Source of the DNA: an uncultured Collinsella sp.
GTDB lineage: Bacteria; Actinomycetota; Coriobacteriia; Coriobacteriales; Coriobacteriaceae
DNA: 14,853 nt
Direction: 5' to 3'
Assembly: GCA_900554255.1 (NCBI GenBank)
Contig: USGN01000011.1
Span: forward strand, 1-14,853
This document shows, piece after piece, positions 1 through 7,636 of this stretch; within the stretch, counting starts at the first letter, position 1, and each line of letters starts with the position of its first letter. The translations under genes were made by a program, and so were the position numbers. Below the pieces are notes generated by a model. That model worked only from the letters and a program-made list of their open reading frames with translations, did not search any database and was not told where the DNA came from.

Positions 1-93
1 GTCGCCCGCATCGCGCAGGCTCACAAAGTTGACGCCCTTGACCACGCGGCCGTCCTTAACATCCAGACAGGGAATCACGCGTTTGGTAAGCAT
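1..93 (-). CDS. hisF: Imidazole glycerol phosphate synthase cyclase subunit HisF (5' part only)
   Basis: Only the first 31 codons are in the window; the gene continues past the left edge. The N-terminus reads [20 protein letters not shown], the standard HisF opening, and the aspartate of CLDV (residue 11) is the conserved catalytic aspartate of this barrel. HisF forms the cytoplasmic synthase with HisH and uses the ammonia made by HisH to convert PRFAR into IGP and AICAR. The ATG at position 93 lies 3 bases after the hisA stop and is preceded by a GGGGAGGAG ribosome binding site that overlaps the hisA stop codon, so translation of the two genes is probably coupled. It is the last his gene visible here. 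Confidence 0.95.
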   Translation of the reverse strand, partial: MLTKRVIPCLDVKDGRVVKGVNFVSLRDAGD

Positions 94-96
94 GGG

Positions 97-840
97 CTAC
101 TCCTCCCCTCGGGCGGCGGCCAGCGCCTGGGCCAGCGTAAAATTGCCCTCGTAGAGCGCACGGCCGGTAATGGCGCCCTCGATGGCATCCTCGCCCACCG
201 CGGCAAGCGCGCGGATGTCATCAAGCGTCGAGATGCCGCCCGAAGCCACGACGGGAAAGCCCGCGACCTCGGCCACATGGCGATACGCCGCCACATCGAT
301 GCCCGTCTGCATGCCGTCGCGCGCGATATCGGTATAGACCAGGTGTTTAAAGCCCAGCTCGGTGAGCTGCGCCACGGCGTCGTCGAGTGCCACGCCCGCG
401 CCGTCACGCCAGCCGTTCACCTTGACCTGGCCGTCGCGTGCGGCAATGTCTGCCACCAGCAGCTCGCCAAAGCCGCGAGCCGCCACCTCGGCAAAACCCG
501 GCTCGGTCACCAGCACGGTGCCCAGTGCGATGCGACGCGCGCCGTAGCCGGCCAGCTCGTCGATGCGTGCAAGCGAGCGGACGCCGCCGCCCACGTCCAC
601 GGACAGACCGTCGACGCCGCAGATGGCCTCGATCGCTACCGAGTTGGCAGCGCACGCGTCTTCGTCCTCGCCAAAGGCAGCGGACAGGTCGACGACGTGC
701 ACCCAGTTCGCGCCCTGCTCGGCAAAGGAGCGGGCAATGGCCACAGGGTCGTCAGAATATACCTTGCAGCGGCTCCGGTCGCCGCGCTCCAGGCGCACAA
801 CCTTGCCGCCGATCAAATCGATTGCGGGAAACAGAATCAT
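97..840 (-). CDS. hisA: Phosphoribosylformimino-5-aminoimidazole carboxamide ribotide isomerase HisA
   Basis: This 247-residue (beta/alpha)8 barrel isomerises ProFAR to PRFAR, the fourth enzyme step of histidine synthesis. The opening MILFPAIDLIGGKVVRLERG carries the first catalytic aspartate (D8). The second sits in YTDIARDG (D171). VDVGGGVRS (81-89) and VVASGGIS (197-204) are the two phosphate-binding halves of the barrel. The length is normal. Many Actinobacteria use a dual HisA/TrpF enzyme (PriA), but the first phosphate loop here is the GGGVR type of ordinary HisA and not the SGGIR type of PriA, so I read it as a dedicated HisA. The ATG overlaps the hisH stop (ATGA) and has a GAGGAGG site 7 bases upstream inside hisH, indicating translational coupling. 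Confidence 0.95.
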   Translation of the reverse strand: MILFPAIDLIGGKVVRLERGDRSRCKVYSDDPVAIARSFAEQGANWVHVVDLSAAFGEDEDACAANSVAIEAICGVDGLSVDVGGGVRSLARIDELAGYGARRIALGTVLVTEPGFAEVAARGFGELLVADIAARDGQVKVNGWRDGAGVALDDAVAQLTELGFKHLVYTDIARDGMQTGIDVAAYRHVAEVAGFPVVASGGISTLDDIRALAAVGEDAIEGAITGRALYEGNFTLAQALAAARGEE

Positions 841-1538
841 CGGCCAACCTCCTCGACGATGTTGACGAAGTTCTTAAGGATGCGCTGACCCAGCGCGGAG
901 GATTTCTCGGGATGGAACTGGCAGCCCCACACGTTGCCGCGGCGCACGATGCACGGGAAGCTCCGCGTATAGTGCGTGCGCGCCAGCACATCGGCGGCAT
1001 CAGCATCGTCGGCCACCGCGTAGCTGTGGGTGAAGTACATGTTGGCACCCTCGGCAAAACCAGTAAGCAGCGGATCGGCCGCACCGGCGGGCGTCATGTG
1101 CACCTGGTCCCAGCCCACGTGCGGCACCTTCAGGCGACTCGATTTCAAGCGCGTACACGAGCCACGCATAATACCCAGGCCATCGACCCAGGGACCGCCA
1201 GCCTGCTCGGAGACGTCGCCGTCCGTGGCAACACCCTCGTCCGCCGGCACACCCTCGTCGCCGCGCTCAAAAAACAGCTGAAGGCCCAGGCAGATACCGA
1301 GCAGTGGAGTTCCGGCGGCGACGGCATCGAGCACCGCGTCCGCCTCGCCGCTCTGGCGCATAAAGGCGATTGCGTCATAGAACGCGCCCACGCCCGGGAT
1401 GACCAGGCCGTCGGCATTGCGGATCTGCTCCGGATCGTCCGATGTGCAGGCGGCGGCACCGGCACGCGCAAGCCCGCGCGCAACGCTCGACAAGTTGCCC
1501 TTGTGGTAGTCGACCACCACGATCTTCGGTTCGCCCAC
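837..1538 (-). CDS. hisH: Imidazole glycerol phosphate synthase glutamine amidotransferase subunit HisH
   Basis: This class I glutamine amidotransferase hydrolyses glutamine and channels ammonia to HisF. Counting from the GTG at 1538, the nucleophile is C83 in GTPLLGICLGLQLFF, and the catalytic His and Glu are H209 and E211 in WGCQFHPEKS near the C-terminus. The N-terminal VVVDYHKGNL is typical of HisH. Start choice: the GTG at 1538 has an AGGGAGGG ribosome binding site four bases upstream and leaves only a short leader before the conserved core. An in-frame ATG at 1562 would add eight residues and has a poorer site (ACAGG), so it is possible but less likely. The hisB to hisH gap contains a small imperfect inverted repeat (AACCTG/CAGGTT, 1563-1585). 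The gene ends overlapping hisA. Confidence 0.93.
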   Translation of the reverse strand: MGEPKIVVVDYHKGNLSSVARGLARAGAAACTSDDPEQIRNADGLVIPGVGAFYDAIAFMRQSGEADAVLDAVAAGTPLLGICLGLQLFFERGDEGVPADEGVATDGDVSEQAGGPWVDGLGIMRGSCTRLKSSRLKVPHVGWDQVHMTPAGAADPLLTGFAEGANMYFTHSYAVADDADAADVLARTHYTRSFPCIVRRGNVWGCQFHPEKSSALGQRILKNFVNIVEEVGR

Positions 1539-1583
1539 GCGACCCTCCCTTATCTCATTCAAAACCTGTCCCTTTTTGGCAGG

Positions 1584-2171
1584 TTACAGCGAGCCCTTGG
1601 TGCTGGGGATGCCCTGCACGCGGGGATCGAGCTCGCAGGCGTGGCGCATCGTGCGGCCCACGGCCTTAAAGGCGGCCTCGATAATGTGATGCGAGTTGCC
1701 GCCCGCCAGCTCGCGCACGTGCAGCGTAAGTTTGGCATCGCGCGCAAAGGCATAGAAGAACTCAACAGCCAGCTCGGTATCGAAGCTGCCCACGCGCTCG
1801 GTCGGCACGGGCAGCTCGCAATAAGCCTGGCCACGGCCCGAGATGTCCACGGCAGCCATCACGAGCGTCTCGTCCATGGCGATCGCCGCATCGGAAAAGC
1901 GCGTGATGCCCGCCTTGTCGCCCAGCGCCTGGCAAAACGCCTCGCCCAGCACAATGCCCGTGTCCTCAACGGTGTGGTGCGCGTCGACCTCCACGTCGCC
2001 CACCGCGTGCACCGTCAAATCAAACAGACCATGGCGGCCAAAAGCGTTGAGCATGTGGTCGAAAAACGGCACGCCGGTCGAGATATCGCACACGCCGGTT
2101 CCGTCCAGGTCGAGCTTGACGACAATGTCGGTCTCCCCCGTCTTACGGGTCACCTCGGCATAACGGTCCAT
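1584..2171 (-). CDS. hisB: Imidazoleglycerol-phosphate dehydratase HisB
   Basis: This 195-residue enzyme dehydrates IGP to imidazole acetol phosphate. It is the single-function dehydratase of about 195 residues; the histidinol-phosphatase domain fused to it in E. coli is absent, so that phosphatase must be encoded elsewhere. The Mn-binding and family motifs are all visible: FFDHML (36-41), DAHHTVEDTG (63-72), RGQAY (113-117) and GGNSHHIIEAAFKA (157-170). The ATG at 2171 directly abuts the hisC stop codon (TAG-ATG) and has an AAGGAGG site 8 bases upstream within hisC. The next gene, hisH, follows after a short gap. Confidence 0.96.
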   Translation of the reverse strand: MDRYAEVTRKTGETDIVVKLDLDGTGVCDISTGVPFFDHMLNAFGRHGLFDLTVHAVGDVEVDAHHTVEDTGIVLGEAFCQALGDKAGITRFSDAAIAMDETLVMAAVDISGRGQAYCELPVPTERVGSFDTELAVEFFYAFARDAKLTLHVRELAGGNSHHIIEAAFKAVGRTMRHACELDPRVQGIPSTKGSL

Positions 2172-3287
2172 CTACATCTCCTCCTTCACCAGCGCGGCAA
2201 ACGCAGCCAACACCTCATCGTTTTCCTGCGGCGTACCCACAGTGATGCGCAGACAGTCCGCAAGCCCCGGCGCGTAGCTAAAGTCGCGCACCAGGATGGA
2301 GTACTCGTCGCGCAGACGCTCACGCACACGCGTGGCATGCGGCGTGCGCACGAGCACAAAGTTCGCCGCGCTCGGCCATGCCTCCACAGGCATGCCCTCG
2401 GCAGCCATCGCGCATAAGGCGCACAGCTCGCGCTCGCGCTCGGATGCAACCTGTGCCACCACGGGCGCGTACGCGTCGCGGGCACGCACACAGGCAAGCG
2501 CCGCGGCCTGGCTCAGCACGTTAACCGAGTAGATCTGGCGAATCGCCGCGAACACGTCGATGACCTCGGGCGCCGCGATCACATAGCCCAGACGCGTTCC
2601 GGCGGCGCCAAACGCCTTGGACAGCGTATGCAGAATCACCAGATTGGGATGCTCGGCGATAAGCCCCTGCGCCGTGGTTGCCGCGCCAAACGAATCGTCG
2701 GCAAACTCAACATAGGCCTCGTCGACCATCACCATGCCGGGACATGCATCGCACAGGGCCGCGACAAAGTCGAGCGGAGCCACATCACCCGTGGGATTGT
2801 TGGGCGAGGTCACGATTGCCAGGTTGCACTCGGGCGCCGCGGCAAGCACGGCTGTCTGGTCGAGCTCAAAGCTCGCCGGATCACGCCACACGTCGCGCAC
2901 CTCGGTCTGGCACAGAGACGCAAAGAAGGCATACTCGCTAAAGCACGGCGGGCAGTTGAGCAGGGTCCGCCCCGCGCCGCCAAACGCCAGCAGGTAGTTA
3001 TAGAGCAGCTCATCGCCGCCGTTTCCCACGCAAATGTTCTCACGCGTCACGCCATGCCAGGCAGCAAGCTCGTCACGCAGGTCGTTAGACATGGGATCGG
3101 GGTAGCGGTTGAGCGGTGTGGCAGCCAGCGCCGCGTCAACCGCGTCGCGCACGCCGGCCGGCACGGGATAGGTGTTCTCATTGGCGGAAAGGTTGATGTG
3201 CGTAGGCGTAAAGTTGGGATCATAGGGCTCAATACCGGCCAGGTAAGGCTGGATGAGCTCCTTCATACGGGGCGTGAGCTCGGCCAT
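2172..3287 (-). CDS. hisC: Histidinol-phosphate aminotransferase HisC
   Basis: This 371-residue fold-type I PLP aminotransferase converts imidazole acetol phosphate and glutamate to histidinol phosphate. Landmarks are LSANENTYP near residue 33, LNRYPDP (59-65), GNGGDELL (88-95), SPNNPTG (161-167), DEAY (189-192) and the PLP lysine K224 in HTLSKAFGAAGTRLGY. The frame is open for another 33 codons upstream, inside hisD. I chose the ATG at 3287 because the protein then starts MAELTPRMKELIQPY at the usual distance from the core, because AAGGAGG lies 6 bases upstream, and because this ATG is one base after the hisD stop, the usual arrangement of coupled genes. Confidence 0.95.
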   Translation of the reverse strand: MAELTPRMKELIQPYLAGIEPYDPNFTPTHINLSANENTYPVPAGVRDAVDAALAATPLNRYPDPMSNDLRDELAAWHGVTRENICVGNGGDELLYNYLLAFGGAGRTLLNCPPCFSEYAFFASLCQTEVRDVWRDPASFELDQTAVLAAAPECNLAIVTSPNNPTGDVAPLDFVAALCDACPGMVMVDEAYVEFADDSFGAATTAQGLIAEHPNLVILHTLSKAFGAAGTRLGYVIAAPEVIDVFAAIRQIYSVNVLSQAAALACVRARDAYAPVVAQVASERERELCALCAMAAEGMPVEAWPSAANFVLVRTPHATRVRERLRDEYSILVRDFSYAPGLADCLRITVGTPQENDEVLAAFAALVKEEM

Positions 3288-3288
3288 A

Positions 3289-4725
3289 TTAGGCCTCCTT
3301 GCCAGTCGCGCCAACGCCATCCGCGCCCGCAGCCGCCAGGTCCACACCCTCGGCAACCGTCGCCACGGCATCTCCCGGCCAGGCAACCTTGGTCAGGTCG
3401 GCCGCGGCGAGCGACTCGGCGCTCACGGCATCCTCGCCCTGCTCCAACACGCGGCGGCGCAGAGCGGCGGAAAGCGCGTGCGCCCACAGGCCCTCGGCCT
3501 CGGCCAGGCGCTGCGTGGCGGGAGCGTCCGAGAGCAGACCCTCGGGCGTATAGCAAATGACGCTCGAGCGCTTGACGAACTCTTCCACCGAAAGCGGGTT
3601 GGAGAACATGGCCGTGCCGCCGGTCGGCAGCGTGTGGTTGGGGCCAGCAACATAATCGCCAAGCGGCTCGGAGCTCCAAGCGCCCACAAAGATGGCGCCA
3701 GCGTTGCGAATGCCGCCAAGCAGGCCCATCGCATCCTTGCAGTGCAGCTCCAGGTGCTCGGGCGCCACGGTGTTCACCGCCTCGACAGCGGCAGCCATGT
3801 CGGCGGCCACCACGATGGTGCCTTCATTGTCGAGCGAGGCACGCGTGATCTCGGCACGCGGCGACTGCGCTACCAGAATATCGATACCCGCCTCGACCTC
3901 ACGCGCAAACTGCTCGTCGCAGGTCACCAGATAGCAGGCAGCCAACGGATCGTGCTCGGCCTGGGCCATCAGATCGGCCGCGACCACCATAGGCTTGGCC
4001 GTGGCGTCGGCCAGCACGCAGACCTCGGAGGGACCGGCGACCATATCGATACCCACATCACCCGAGACAATCTGCTTGGCAGCGGCGACAAAGGCGTTAC
4101 CCGGGCCGGTAATCTTGTCGACACGCGGAATGGTCTCGGTACCGTACGCCAGCGCGGCCACGGCCTGGGCGCCGCCCACCATATAGATCTCGTCCACGCC
4201 GCCGAACTTTGCCGCGGCGAGCGTGTAGGGGCTGATCAGGCCGTCCTTTTGCGGCGGCGTCACCATGACCACGCGTTTGACGCCGGCCACCTTGGCGGGG
4301 ATGGCGTTCATGAGCACAGTGGAGGGATACTGCGCGCGGCCTCCCGGCACGTAGATGCCGGCCGCGGCAAGCGGGGTCACCTTAACGCCGAGCATCGTGC
4401 CGTCCGGGCGCGTGGTAAACCAGCTCTGCTCGACCTCGCGCTGGTGGAACTCGCGAATCTGACGTGCAGCCTTTTCGAGCGCCGCGACAAAAGCGGGATC
4501 GAGGCCTTCGAGCGCGGCATCGATCCGCTCTTGCGGCAGACGGAAGCTCTGCAGCTCAACACCATCAAAACGCTGACAGTAATCGCGCACCGCGGCATCG
4601 CCGTTGGCGCGCACGTTGGCCACGATATCGCGGGCGGCGTCGACGATGTTTTGCGGCAGCACGCCCTTACGGTTGAGCTGGTTGGTAACGAGGCGCTCAC
4701 CGGGAGCAAGCTTGATGGTCTTCAT
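3289..4725 (-). CDS. hisD: Histidinol dehydrogenase HisD, with a C-terminal extension
   Basis: This Zn- and NAD-dependent enzyme performs the last two oxidations, from histidinol via histidinal to histidine. Family motifs are [17 protein letters not shown] in the first third, TGPGN and AGPSE in the middle, QAEHDP, the catalytic APEHLEL, and [11 protein letters not shown]. The protein has 478 residues, while most family members have about 430. The extra part is a roughly 50-residue alanine-rich tail after the usual end ([14 protein letters not shown]) with no motif that I recognise. It starts with an ATG at 4725 behind an AGGGGAT site. It is separated from hisZG by a 105-base gap containing a strong hairpin, unlike the other his junctions, and its stop is followed one base later by the hisC start. 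Confidence 0.95.
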   Translation of the reverse strand: MKTIKLAPGERLVTNQLNRKGVLPQNIVDAARDIVANVRANGDAAVRDYCQRFDGVELQSFRLPQERIDAALEGLDPAFVAALEKAARQIREFHQREVEQSWFTTRPDGTMLGVKVTPLAAAGIYVPGGRAQYPSTVLMNAIPAKVAGVKRVVMVTPPQKDGLISPYTLAAAKFGGVDEIYMVGGAQAVAALAYGTETIPRVDKITGPGNAFVAAAKQIVSGDVGIDMVAGPSEVCVLADATAKPMVVAADLMAQAEHDPLAACYLVTCDEQFAREVEAGIDILVAQSPRAEITRASLDNEGTIVVAADMAAAVEAVNTVAPEHLELHCKDAMGLLGGIRNAGAIFVGAWSSEPLGDYVAGPNHTLPTGGTAMFSNPLSVEEFVKRSSVICYTPEGLLSDAPATQRLAEAEGLWAHALSAALRRRVLEQGEDAVSAESLAAADLTKVAWPGDAVATVAEGVDLAAAGADGVGATGKEA

Positions 4726-4770
4726 ATCGGTATCCCCTATCGGTCGAGGTTTTGTTCGAAAAACGAGAGA

Positions 4771-4803
4771 CCGGGCGGCGGCGTCAGTCGGCCCGCCGCC
4801 CGG
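4771..4803 (-). other. GC-rich hairpin in the hisZG-hisD gap
   Basis: An 11-bp perfect inverted repeat (CCGGGCGGCGG at 4771-4781 pairing with CCGCCGCCCGG at 4793-4803, 11-base loop) fills much of the 105-base gap between hisZG and hisD. Read on the minus strand it is followed after seven bases by TTTTT (about 4759-4763), which is too far away for a standard intrinsic terminator. It could be a weak terminator, an RNA-processing or stabilising stem that sets the ratio of HisZG to the downstream enzymes, or a regulatory structure for hisD. The stem is clear in the sequence; its role is inference. Confidence 0.55.
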
Positions 4804-4830
4804 ACGTTGGGGCGCCCGTGCGTGCTCGCG

Positions 4831-6546
4831 CTATTGTGCCGAGCCCGCGACGGGCTCAAAATGCTTGTCCTTAACAGCAGCTGCCAAGCGATCTGCCAGA
4901 TTGCGTACGCGCGGATCCAGGCGCGCGGCACCCGGATTGACAAAGAAGCGCGCCGTGCAGTCCATAATGCGACCAGTAATAACCAGGTCGTTATCGCGCA
5001 GGGTGGCGCCCGTGGCGGTAATGTCCACGATACGGTCGGTCATACCGACGATGGGGCCCAGCTCGATATTGCCGTGCAGCGAGACGATATCGGCATTCAC
5101 GCCACGCTCGGCATACCAGGCGCTCGCGATGCGCGGATACTTGGTGGCCACACGAAGCGACCCGCGACGGGCATAGTTGCGCTCGGCCTGGCCAGCGCGC
5201 CACGCGGGCTCCGCCTCGATAAACGTGCACAGGCCGTAGCCCAGGTCGACCAGCTGCAGCAGGTTGAGGTCGGCCTCGATGAGCGAGTCCCAACCGCAGA
5301 TGCCGCAATCGGCACCGCCGCAGCCCACAAAGGCGGGCGCGTCGCTGGGACGCACGATGACAAACTCGATATCGCCGACCGTGCCCTCGCCGGCCTGTGT
5401 GTCGCGGCCGCGCACGATGAGGTGACGACCGGGATCGCGCAGCTCCGAGACATCCAAGCCCGCGGCCTCGAGCACGTCGAGCGTGTCGGCCTTAAGCGAG
5501 CCCTTGGGCACGGCGATGCGCAGCGGGCCCTCGGCGCCACGGCCCGCGGCGTAATCGCCGTCGGAAGCGGCATCCTCGGCCGAGGTGCGCGCGGCCTCCA
5601 GGCGCTCGAGCGAAAAGGCGAAGCCCGCCGCCGGCACCTCGATGCCGTCGCCAAATGCGCCGGTAAAGATGGAGTCGTAGCGTCCGCCCGAACCGACCGG
5701 ATCGGGCAGGCCGCCGGCATAGGCCTTAAAGACCAGGCCCGTGTAGTAATCAAACGAGTTCATGATGGAGAAGTCGAAGGACAGCACCTGGGCGTCCTCG
5801 GGAGCCAGGCCCTCGACCAGGGCACGCAGCTCGCGCGTCAGCGGCGCGACGATGCCGGCGGCCTCCAGCAGCGTGTCCACGCGGTCGAGCACCTCGGCAC
5901 CGCCGTGCAGACGCGGCAGCTCGCAAATGGCGGCCTTGACGGCATCGGACTCGACGCTTGCCGCCACGCGGGCATCGAGGCCCACAAAGTCGTTGGCGTG
6001 CACGCAGCACAGCGCCTCGGCAGCCAGCTCGCGATCCTCGCACGCCGCGAGCAGCTCCTTAAACGGGCGTACGCTACCTGCGATGATGCGTGCATCGGGC
6101 AGCGCCAGCTTGCGCACCGCCTCGGCCACGAGCGAGACAATCTCGACATCGCCCGCGGTATCGCCCGCACCGATAAGCTCAAAGCCCAACTGTGTAAACT
6201 GGCGCGAGCCGCCGGCATTGCGCTGGCACTCACGAACCACCGGCGCCTCGTAGCGAAGGCGCAGGGGCAGATCGGCCGCGCGCATGCGAGTCGAAACCAG
6301 ACGCACAATCGGCAGCGTGTTGTCGGGACGGACCACCAGCAGGCGACCGTCGTCATCAAAGAGTTTAAACGGCGTGTCCGCAATGCGGCCGCCTTCCTCG
6401 AGCGAACTCTTGTCCTCGAGCAGTGGCGTCTCGACCGGCAGGTAATGATGCTCCCTAAAGCAGCCCTTCACCGTACATGCAATCTCCTCGCGCGCCTGAG
6501 CCTCCTCGGGCAATATGTCCCGGAATCCCCACGGTGTGGCCGTCAT
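4831..6546 (-). CDS. hisZG: Fused ATP phosphoribosyltransferase: HisZ regulatory domain plus short-form HisG catalytic domain
   Basis: One 571-residue frame holds both halves of the short-form ATP-PRT, the first and feedback-regulated step of histidine synthesis (ATP + PRPP to phosphoribosyl-ATP). Residues 1-318 are a HisRS-like domain (HisZ): TPWGFRDILPEEA at the N-terminus, motif-2-like RYEAPVVRECQRNAGGSRQF (98-117), FDYYTGLVFKAYAGG (265-279) and a GFAFSLERLE end. Residues 319-341 look like a linker rich in Ala, Asp and Gly. Residues 342-571 are HisG: LRIAVPKGSL (342-351), RVATKYP (465-471), GNIELGPIVGM and the PRPP-loop region DITATGATL (508-516). HisZ and HisG are normally separate proteins forming a hetero-octamer. 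The ATG at 6546 has GAGGAGG 8 bases upstream. It is the first gene of the his operon. Confidence 0.93.
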   Translation of the reverse strand: MTATPWGFRDILPEEAQAREEIACTVKGCFREHHYLPVETPLLEDKSSLEEGGRIADTPFKLFDDDGRLLVVRPDNTLPIVRLVSTRMRAADLPLRLRYEAPVVRECQRNAGGSRQFTQLGFELIGAGDTAGDVEIVSLVAEAVRKLALPDARIIAGSVRPFKELLAACEDRELAAEALCCVHANDFVGLDARVAASVESDAVKAAICELPRLHGGAEVLDRVDTLLEAAGIVAPLTRELRALVEGLAPEDAQVLSFDFSIMNSFDYYTGLVFKAYAGGLPDPVGSGGRYDSIFTGAFGDGIEVPAAGFAFSLERLEAARTSAEDAASDGDYAAGRGAEGPLRIAVPKGSLKADTLDVLEAAGLDVSELRDPGRHLIVRGRDTQAGEGTVGDIEFVIVRPSDAPAFVGCGGADCGICGWDSLIEADLNLLQLVDLGYGLCTFIEAEPAWRAGQAERNYARRGSLRVATKYPRIASAWYAERGVNADIVSLHGNIELGPIVGMTDRIVDITATGATLRDNDLVITGRIMDCTARFFVNPGAARLDPRVRNLADRLAAAVKDKHFEPVAGSAQ

Positions 6547-6582
6547 CTGGTGAGCCTCCTCATGCTGTGTTTCATATAGAAC

Positions 6583-6612
6583 AGAAGACCGGCAGAGCTC
6601 CGCCGGTCTTCT
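6583..6612 (-). terminator. Perfect 11-bp hairpin between the PTS operon and hisZG
   Basis: AGAAGACCGGC (6583-6593) pairs perfectly with GCCGGTCTTCT (6602-6612) around an 8-base loop. On the minus strand the 3' arm is T-rich and runs into TGTTCTATAT, a broken T tract. It may terminate transcripts arriving from the epimerase gene at 6716. If the his promoter lies upstream of it, it would instead be a stem in the hisZG 5' leader. The 169-base gap (6547-6715) shows no other structure that I can name. I found no convincing -35/-10 pair; TATGCT around 6624-6629 (minus) is the best -10-like hexamer. Confidence 0.5.
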
Positions 6613-6715
6613 GGGTACTTTAGCATACTAGAGTGCTTGCGGGGAAAATCCGTCACAGCCGTTCACACCGTATTCATTTGGAAACATAGGGTAGGTTGCC
6701 GCAGCCCAACCCCAC

Positions 6716-7552
6716 CTAGGCGCCAATCGCACGACGATACTCTGCCATTACCTGCGCATCGGCAGCTGCGGGGTCGGCGAAATAGCGCCCGTCATAGGTC
6801 TCGGCCGAAACAACTCCGCGATAGCCGCGCGCCACCAGCCTATCCAGGTCGGCGCGCATATCGCGGTCGCCGTCACCCCAGGCAAGATGCGTCGTGCCAT
6901 CTGCCGCAACATCGACAAAATGCACGTGGGCGACATCATCGCCAAGCAGATCGAAATAATCGTCGATGGTATCCCCTGCCACCGCCATAGCGCCCAAATC
7001 CAGACACGCCTTAAGTGCCGGATGATCAACTGCCTCGATCATGCGCTTCGTGTCGGCCGCCGAGTTCACGATCATCGACTCAACCGGCTGTAGGGCCTCG
7101 AGCACCAGTCGCACGCCGCGCTCTCCCGCATGCTCGGCAATCGCACGCAGCATCGAGGCGCTGCGACCCCACGCGTCCTCGATCGGCTCGTTCAAAAATG
7201 CCCAGCCGCTCGAGACCATGACCTGCTCGGCTCCAAGTTCCGCCGCGATATCCACAACGTTCTTAAAGTACGCGAGCGTGCGGGCACGCGCCTCATTCCC
7301 ACGCGCCGCGATATTCCACGGCTTGGGGTTGTTCTGTTCGGGACAAAGCCCCACAATCCGAACCCCATACCGCTGCGACAGCTCCCGCACCTGCTCGAGC
7401 GAATCGTATCCATGGCAATCGACATACAGATGCATCGCCCCGGTCCAAAGCTCGCAACACGTGTAGCCCGAGGCCGCTGCCGAAGAAAAGAATTCCTCAA
7501 GGTCAAAATAACGATGGCTGATATTCATGACGGCAAGCTGCGGATACTCCAT
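6716..7552 (-). CDS. FrlC-like sugar-conjugate 3-epimerase (xylose isomerase-like TIM barrel)
   Basis: This 278-residue AP-endonuclease-2/xylose-isomerase-like barrel has the expected metal ligands at E152 (VLEAL), D185 (CLDLGA), H211 (HVHFVD) and E251 (SAETY). The segment from GLCPEQNNPKPWN (68-80) through AWGRSASMLRAIAEHAGERG to LEALQPVESMIVNSAAD (151-167) runs parallel to E. coli FrlC, the fructoselysine 3-epimerase that interconverts psicoselysine and fructoselysine. A generic sugar-phosphate isomerase cannot be excluded. Start: the ATG at 7552 has AAAGGTGG just upstream; a GTG at 7561 in the same frame falls inside that site and is unlikely. It is the last gene of the PTS locus, separated from subunit IID by a hairpin, and fits a role in bringing C3-epimerised conjugates into the deglycase pathway. 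Confidence 0.75.
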   Translation of the reverse strand: MEYPQLAVMNISHRYFDLEEFFSSAAASGYTCCELWTGAMHLYVDCHGYDSLEQVRELSQRYGVRIVGLCPEQNNPKPWNIAARGNEARARTLAYFKNVVDIAAELGAEQVMVSSGWAFLNEPIEDAWGRSASMLRAIAEHAGERGVRLVLEALQPVESMIVNSAADTKRMIEAVDHPALKACLDLGAMAVAGDTIDDYFDLLGDDVAHVHFVDVAADGTTHLAWGDGDRDMRADLDRLVARGYRGVVSAETYDGRYFADPAAADAQVMAEYRRAIGA

Positions 7553-7569
7553 CTTGTCCACCTTTCGGC

Positions 7570-7604
7570 AAAAGGGCGCCGCAGCACAAATGTGCGCGAC
7601 GCCC
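7570..7604 (-). terminator. Terminator-like hairpin between the PTS IID and epimerase genes
   Basis: A long, slightly bulged stem is formed by GGGCG/CGCCC, CGC/GCG and GCAC/GTGC around an AAAT loop (7574-7604). On the minus strand it is followed directly by TTTT (7570-7573). This has the shape of an intrinsic terminator with a short T tract. It lies inside the apparent operon, only about 20 bases before the start codon of the epimerase, so it may be a partial terminator or a 3'-end stabiliser that lowers epimerase output relative to the PTS. Confidence 0.6.
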
Positions 7605-7636
7605 CCTCTTACATTGTTTTAATTATGACGGATGCC

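Noticed and set aside
97-840. PriA-type dual HisA/TrpF enzyme
   Set aside because: The phosphate-binding loop is VDVGGGVRS as in ordinary HisA, not the SGGIR form of PriA. The trp genes are not in view, so a dual role cannot be tested further here.
1563-1585. Small inverted repeat AACCTG/CAGGTT between hisB and hisH
   Set aside because: Only six base pairs with an 11-base loop, partly inside the hisB stop; too weak to call a terminator or regulatory element.
438-2417. 659-codon open frame on the plus strand
   Set aside because: It runs antisense to hisA, hisH and hisB, whose proteins carry full family motifs. The product is rich in Arg, His and Ala with no recognisable fold, as expected for a shadow frame in GC-rich DNA.
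3253-6579. 1108-codon open frame on the plus strand
   Set aside because: It is antisense to hisD and hisZG over its whole length, has low-complexity composition and no motif. The long open stretch comes from codon bias of the opposite strand.
6547-6715. T-box riboswitch or classic his attenuator upstream of hisZG
   Set aside because: No T-box consensus (TGGNACCGCG) and no run of His codons was found in the 169-base gap; only one hairpin and a short frame with a single His codon are present.
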